NCBI RefSeq assembly: GCF_001570905.1
Contig: NZ_BCSO01000002.1
Coordinates: 62,001 to 126,000 of the forward strand
Source: [Zimmermannella] alba NBRC 15616
GTDB lineage: Bacteria > Actinomycetota > Actinomycetes > Actinomycetales > Microbacteriaceae
Length of the DNA stretch: 64,000 bases
Reading direction: 5' to 3'
Under the pieces are notes generated by a model. That model saw only the letters and a list, made by a program, of their open reading frames with translations, had not been told where the DNA came from and did not search any database. Of the stretch, positions 61,472 to 64,000 are shown piece after piece. A program made the translations under genes and the position numbers. The first letter of the stretch is position 1; each line of letters begins with the position of its first letter.

Positions 61472-62877
61472 TGGCCGACATTCTCCTGGCGGTCGAGTTC
61501 GACATTGAAGCGGGCCTCATCGAGGGGATCATCGCTGAAGGGCACACCGTTGTGGACCGCGTCGCCGGGTCGAGCGGCGTGATTGACGCCTGCGAGCGGC
61601 TGCGGCCAGACGTGTGCGTCATGTCCGCGGCGCCTGACACCCTCACCCGCGAGAGCCTCGCCTGCTGCGAACGGGCGGGCGTCCGACCGGTTGGTGTCGT
61701 GAGCCACGAGCTTGACCTCAAAAACGCGCGGGCACTCGGACTCCTCGAAACCGTCGATGCGAATGCGACGTGGGCGGAGGCGGAAGCGGCCCTGCGCGGC
61801 ACGGCATCCAGTCACGCATCCTGGACGCTGCAGGGCGTCGCATCCAGCAACACCCCGGATTCGACGGCTCATCCCAAGCTTGAGGAGCGCCCCGCCGCAG
61901 CCGAGCCGCAGCCTGAGGGTCGTCGAGCGCGCCGAGCTCGCGAGCAGGGCCGCGGCCTCCGATTCGGTGCTCGCGGATCGAAGGCCCGAGCGGTTGAGGT
62001 CGAGGAGCCTTCGCCCACACCGTCGGCGGGAGGCCGCGTCGTCCCGGTCTGGGGTCCGCACGGTTCGCCGGGGCGCACGACGGTCGCCATCGCGCTCGCG
62101 GCGGAGGCGGCGCAGCGGGGTGAACGAGTCATCCTCATTGATGCTGACTCGTATGGGGGAGCGGTCGCCCCCGCGCTCGGCATCGTGGATGAAGCTCCCG
62201 GCTTTGCTGCAGCCTGCCGACTCGCTGCCTCGCGCTCGCTCACCCCGGCAGAGCTTGACCGCGTCGCGGCGCACTACGGCACTGGGCCTGGATCGTTCCG
62301 CGTCCTCACCGGCATCCCGAACCCCTCGCGCTGGCCCGAACTTTCGCGCGAACGCGTGCTCGCGACCGTGAAGCTCTGCCGAGAACTTGCCGACCTTGTT
62401 GTCATCGACCTTGGCTTCTCGCTCGAATCGGATGATGAGATTGCGAGCGACCTCATGGCACCGCGTCGAAACGCGTCCGCCTTTGCGTGCCTCGAGTTGG
62501 CGAGCGCTGTCGTTGCGGTGACGGGTGCGGATGCCGTGAGCCTGCAGCGCTTCTTGCGAGCCCGGCTCGATCTGCGCGAGCTCGTTGGTGCCTGCCCCAT
62601 CGAGGTGGTTGCGAACGGTGTGCGCACCGGGGCGCAGGGCTTTGGTCAGGCGAGTCAGATCGAAGAAGTGCTCACGAGATTTGGTGGGATCGAGCGTGCG
62701 CTCCTCGTGCCGTTCGACGCCGCAGCAGCCGACCGAGCGATCGCCGCGCAAGCCCCGGTCACGGTCGCGAGCCCCCGCTCGGGTATGGCGAAGGCGCTTC
62801 GACAGCTGCCGGATCGCCTTGGCATCCCAAGCCCGGTAGGGCGAAGCGGTCGCCGAAGTGTGGCGCTTCGCTCCTAG
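61471..62877 (+). CDS. CpaE/TadZ-like MinD-type ATPase with deviant Walker A
   Basis: The 468-residue protein has an N-terminal receiver-like domain (1-110), a variable basic linker (115-185) and a MinD/ParA-type ATPase domain (188-445): GPHGSPGRTT at 195-204, VILIDADSYGGAVAPALGI, ADLVVIDLGFSLES. The lysine of the usual GKT is Arg202 (GRTT), and the deviant Walker A Lys of the KGG form is absent. CpaE/TadZ proteins localise Tad pilus machinery at the pole. It overlaps the SAF gene stop by one base. The Walker change may mean weak or no ATP hydrolysis. Confidence 0.8.
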   Translation: MADILLAVEFDIEAGLIEGIIAEGHTVVDRVAGSSGVIDACERLRPDVCVMSAAPDTLTRESLACCERAGVRPVGVVSHELDLKNARALGLLETVDANATWAEAEAALRGTASSHASWTLQGVASSNTPDSTAHPKLEERPAAAEPQPEGRRARRAREQGRGLRFGARGSKARAVEVEEPSPTPSAGGRVVPVWGPHGSPGRTTVAIALAAEAAQRGERVILIDADSYGGAVAPALGIVDEAPGFAAACRLAASRSLTPAELDRVAAHYGTGPGSFRVLTGIPNPSRWPELSRERVLATVKLCRELADLVVIDLGFSLESDDEIASDLMAPRRNASAFACLELASAVVAVTGADAVSLQRFLRARLDLRELVGACPIEVVANGVRTGAQGFGQASQIEEVLTRFGGIERALLVPFDAAAADRAIAAQAPVTVASPRSGMAKALRQLPDRLGIPSPVGRSGRRSVALRS

Positions 62878-62880
62878 ACT
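62875..62880 (+). promoter_or_regulatory. -10 element TAGACT, leaderless promoter of the pdtaS-like gene
   Basis: TAGACT, whose first three bases are the stop codon of the CpaE-like gene (62875-62877), is six bases before the GTG at 62887. Same hexamer and spacing as before the 1210 gene and rmlC. Confidence 0.5.
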
Positions 62881-62886
62881 GAAGCG

Positions 62887-64000
62887 GTGAGCACTCCGAC
62901 GACGCCTGCCGAGATTCGAGACCACCTCGAGCCCGGAGATCGCGCGTGGCTGGATGCACTCAGCCGCGACCTGCAGCTGCTTGCTGACCTCGACTGCGCC
63001 GACCTCGTCCTCTGGATGCCCGACCGGGACGGCAAGCTCATGGCGATCGCGCAGACGCGCCCCTCGAGCGCCCCGACGCTCTTCTACCGCGACCTGCTCG
63101 GCCAGCACCTGCGCGACCAGTGGCGCGTGGAAGTTGAGACGGCGCTCGAGCGCGGCGAGACCGTGCACTCCCGTCAGCCCGACTGGTTCGACGAGCTGCC
63201 GGCGCAGCTCGCCGTCACACCCGTGAACCGGCGCGTGGTCGAGGCGAACGGTGAAAGTGAGCGCGTGGCGGTTGCCGTCATCACGCGGCACACGAACCTC
63301 GCCGGAAGCCGCGGCCGCACCCGCCAGGAGGTGACCTTTCGCGAGTGCGCGGAGGACCTCTTCGACATGATCGTGGCCGGCGACTTCCCAGACCTTGAGG
63401 CTCCCTCGGTTGAGCGTCGCGGTGCGCCCCGCGCCTCGGACGGCCTCATTCGACTTGACCCGGAAGGCATCGTCACCTTTGCGAGCGCGAACGCGCTGAG
63501 CGCCATGAACAAGCTCGGCTTCGGTGGCGAACTCGAGGGGGAGTCGCTCGTCGAAGTCGTCTCGATGCTCGTGCAAGACCGCGTCACTGTGGACGAAGCG
63601 ACACCGCTCGTCGTGACGGGACGTGCACCCTGGACAACCGACATTGAGGTTGGGGACACCACAGTCACGATGCGCGCCCTGCCACTGAGCGATGAGGGCG
63701 TCCGCATCGGTGCCGTGGTCATCTGCCGCGACACCTCGGATGTACGCCACCAGGAGCAGGAACTCCTCACGAAGGATGCGACGATCCGCGAGATCCACCA
63801 CCGTGTGAAGAACAATCTGCAGACGGTCGCGGCGCTGCTTCGTATCCAGGCCCGCCGTTCGCGCTCTGATGAAGCTCGCGAGTCGCTCACACAGGCGATG
63901 CGCCGCGTCGCCTCCATCGCTGTCGTGCACGACACCCTTGCTGGTGGCTTCAGCCAGATGGTCGCTTTCGATGAGGTGTTTAACCGTGTGCTGAGGCTCA
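62887..64000 (+). CDS. pdtaS: PdtaS-type sensor histidine kinase (5' part; runs off the window)
   Basis: At least 371 residues are visible. There is an N-terminal GAF-like domain (about 5-140, beginning HLEPGDRAWLDALSRDLQLL), a PAS-like domain (about 170-290, GLIRLDPEGIVTFASANALS) and then the HisKA_2 H-box EIHHRVKNNLQTVAALLRIQ, with phospho-accepting His305. The ATPase domain lies beyond the edge. PdtaS is a soluble actinobacterial kinase that pairs with the RNA-binding response regulator PdtaR. GTG is the start, with TAGACT six bases upstream (leaderless). Confidence 0.9.
   Translation, partial: MSTPTTPAEIRDHLEPGDRAWLDALSRDLQLLADLDCADLVLWMPDRDGKLMAIAQTRPSSAPTLFYRDLLGQHLRDQWRVEVETALERGETVHSRQPDWFDELPAQLAVTPVNRRVVEANGESERVAVAVITRHTNLAGSRGRTRQEVTFRECAEDLFDMIVAGDFPDLEAPSVERRGAPRASDGLIRLDPEGIVTFASANALSAMNKLGFGGELEGESLVEVVSMLVQDRVTVDEATPLVVTGRAPWTTDIEVGDTTVTMRALPLSDEGVRIGAVVICRDTSDVRHQEQELLTKDATIREIHHRVKNNLQTVAALLRIQARRSRSDEARESLTQAMRRVASIAVVHDTLAGGFSQMVAFDEVFNRVLRL

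Noticed and set aside
61468-63930. An 820-codon minus-strand open frame
   Set aside because: Antisense to the CpaE-like and pdtaS-like genes, which carry real motifs; the translation is Arg/Asp-rich and resembles no family.

Overview
This is a high-GC, gene-dense chromosomal segment from an actinobacterium. Gene content (mtrA-mtrB-lpqB, comF, long-form hpf, secA, a Rv3235-family gene, whiB2-type whiB, DUF5719, DUF3499, pdtaS, a Tad-type SAF/CpaE pair) and the overall style suggest Microbacteriaceae. The genus cannot be fixed from the sequence alone. No rRNA, tRNA, CRISPR array, phage or intact insertion sequence was seen.

Region A (about 1-33.2 kb) is a large cell-surface polysaccharide locus. 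It holds three tandem acyltransferase-3/SGNH fusion proteins, the second broken by an apparent one-base frameshift near its 3' end, together with several family 2 glycosyltransferases. It also has rmlC-rmlA for dTDP-rhamnose, a NAD-dependent epimerase resembling dTDP-rhamnose 4-epimerases, and two RgpF-type rhamnan-synthesis proteins. The remaining parts are a split acyltransferase/AlgX-like pair, a Wzm/Wzt-type ABC exporter, a large secreted repeat protein, a DUF2304 protein, a DUF2142 protein and an O-antigen-ligase-like protein. Together they look like a system that builds, O-acylates, exports and ligates a rhamnose-containing wall glycan.

Inserted in this locus at 19.4-21.3 kb is a small minus-strand operon of different base composition. 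It encodes a predicted calpain-like cysteine protease with a WXG-like N-terminus, a 90-residue protein and a lipoprotein. I read it as a candidate secreted-effector/immunity module. It is the most novel-looking item in the window.

Region B (33.4-42.1 kb) is the conserved actinobacterial block manA, whiB, large membrane glycosyltransferase, DUF5719, degenerate metallopeptidase-family gene, DUF3499 and manB. Region C (42.1-49.8 kb) is the RDD / SpoIIM / DUF58 / MoxR / DUF4350 / DUF4129 / multi-TM cluster known from mycobacteria (Rv3689-Rv3695 type). Region D (50.0-60.4 kb) is mtrA-mtrB-lpqB, comF, hpf, secA and small conserved genes. Region E (60.4-64 kb) holds a BldC-like HTH gene, an SAF-domain protein, a CpaE/TadZ-like ATPase and the 5' part of a PdtaS-type histidine kinase that runs off the window.

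Regulatory and structural DNA: about a dozen genes have a TAnnnT-type -10 hexamer only 6-9 nt before the start codon, the signature of leaderless mRNAs. A palindrome (AATTACAC-N2-GTGTRATT) overlaps the whiB -10 box and recurs upstream of the large secreted protein. Two 21-bp-arm inverted repeats with the same internal design lie 3' of rmlA and of wzt. Long perfect terminator hairpins follow rmlA, hpf and secA.
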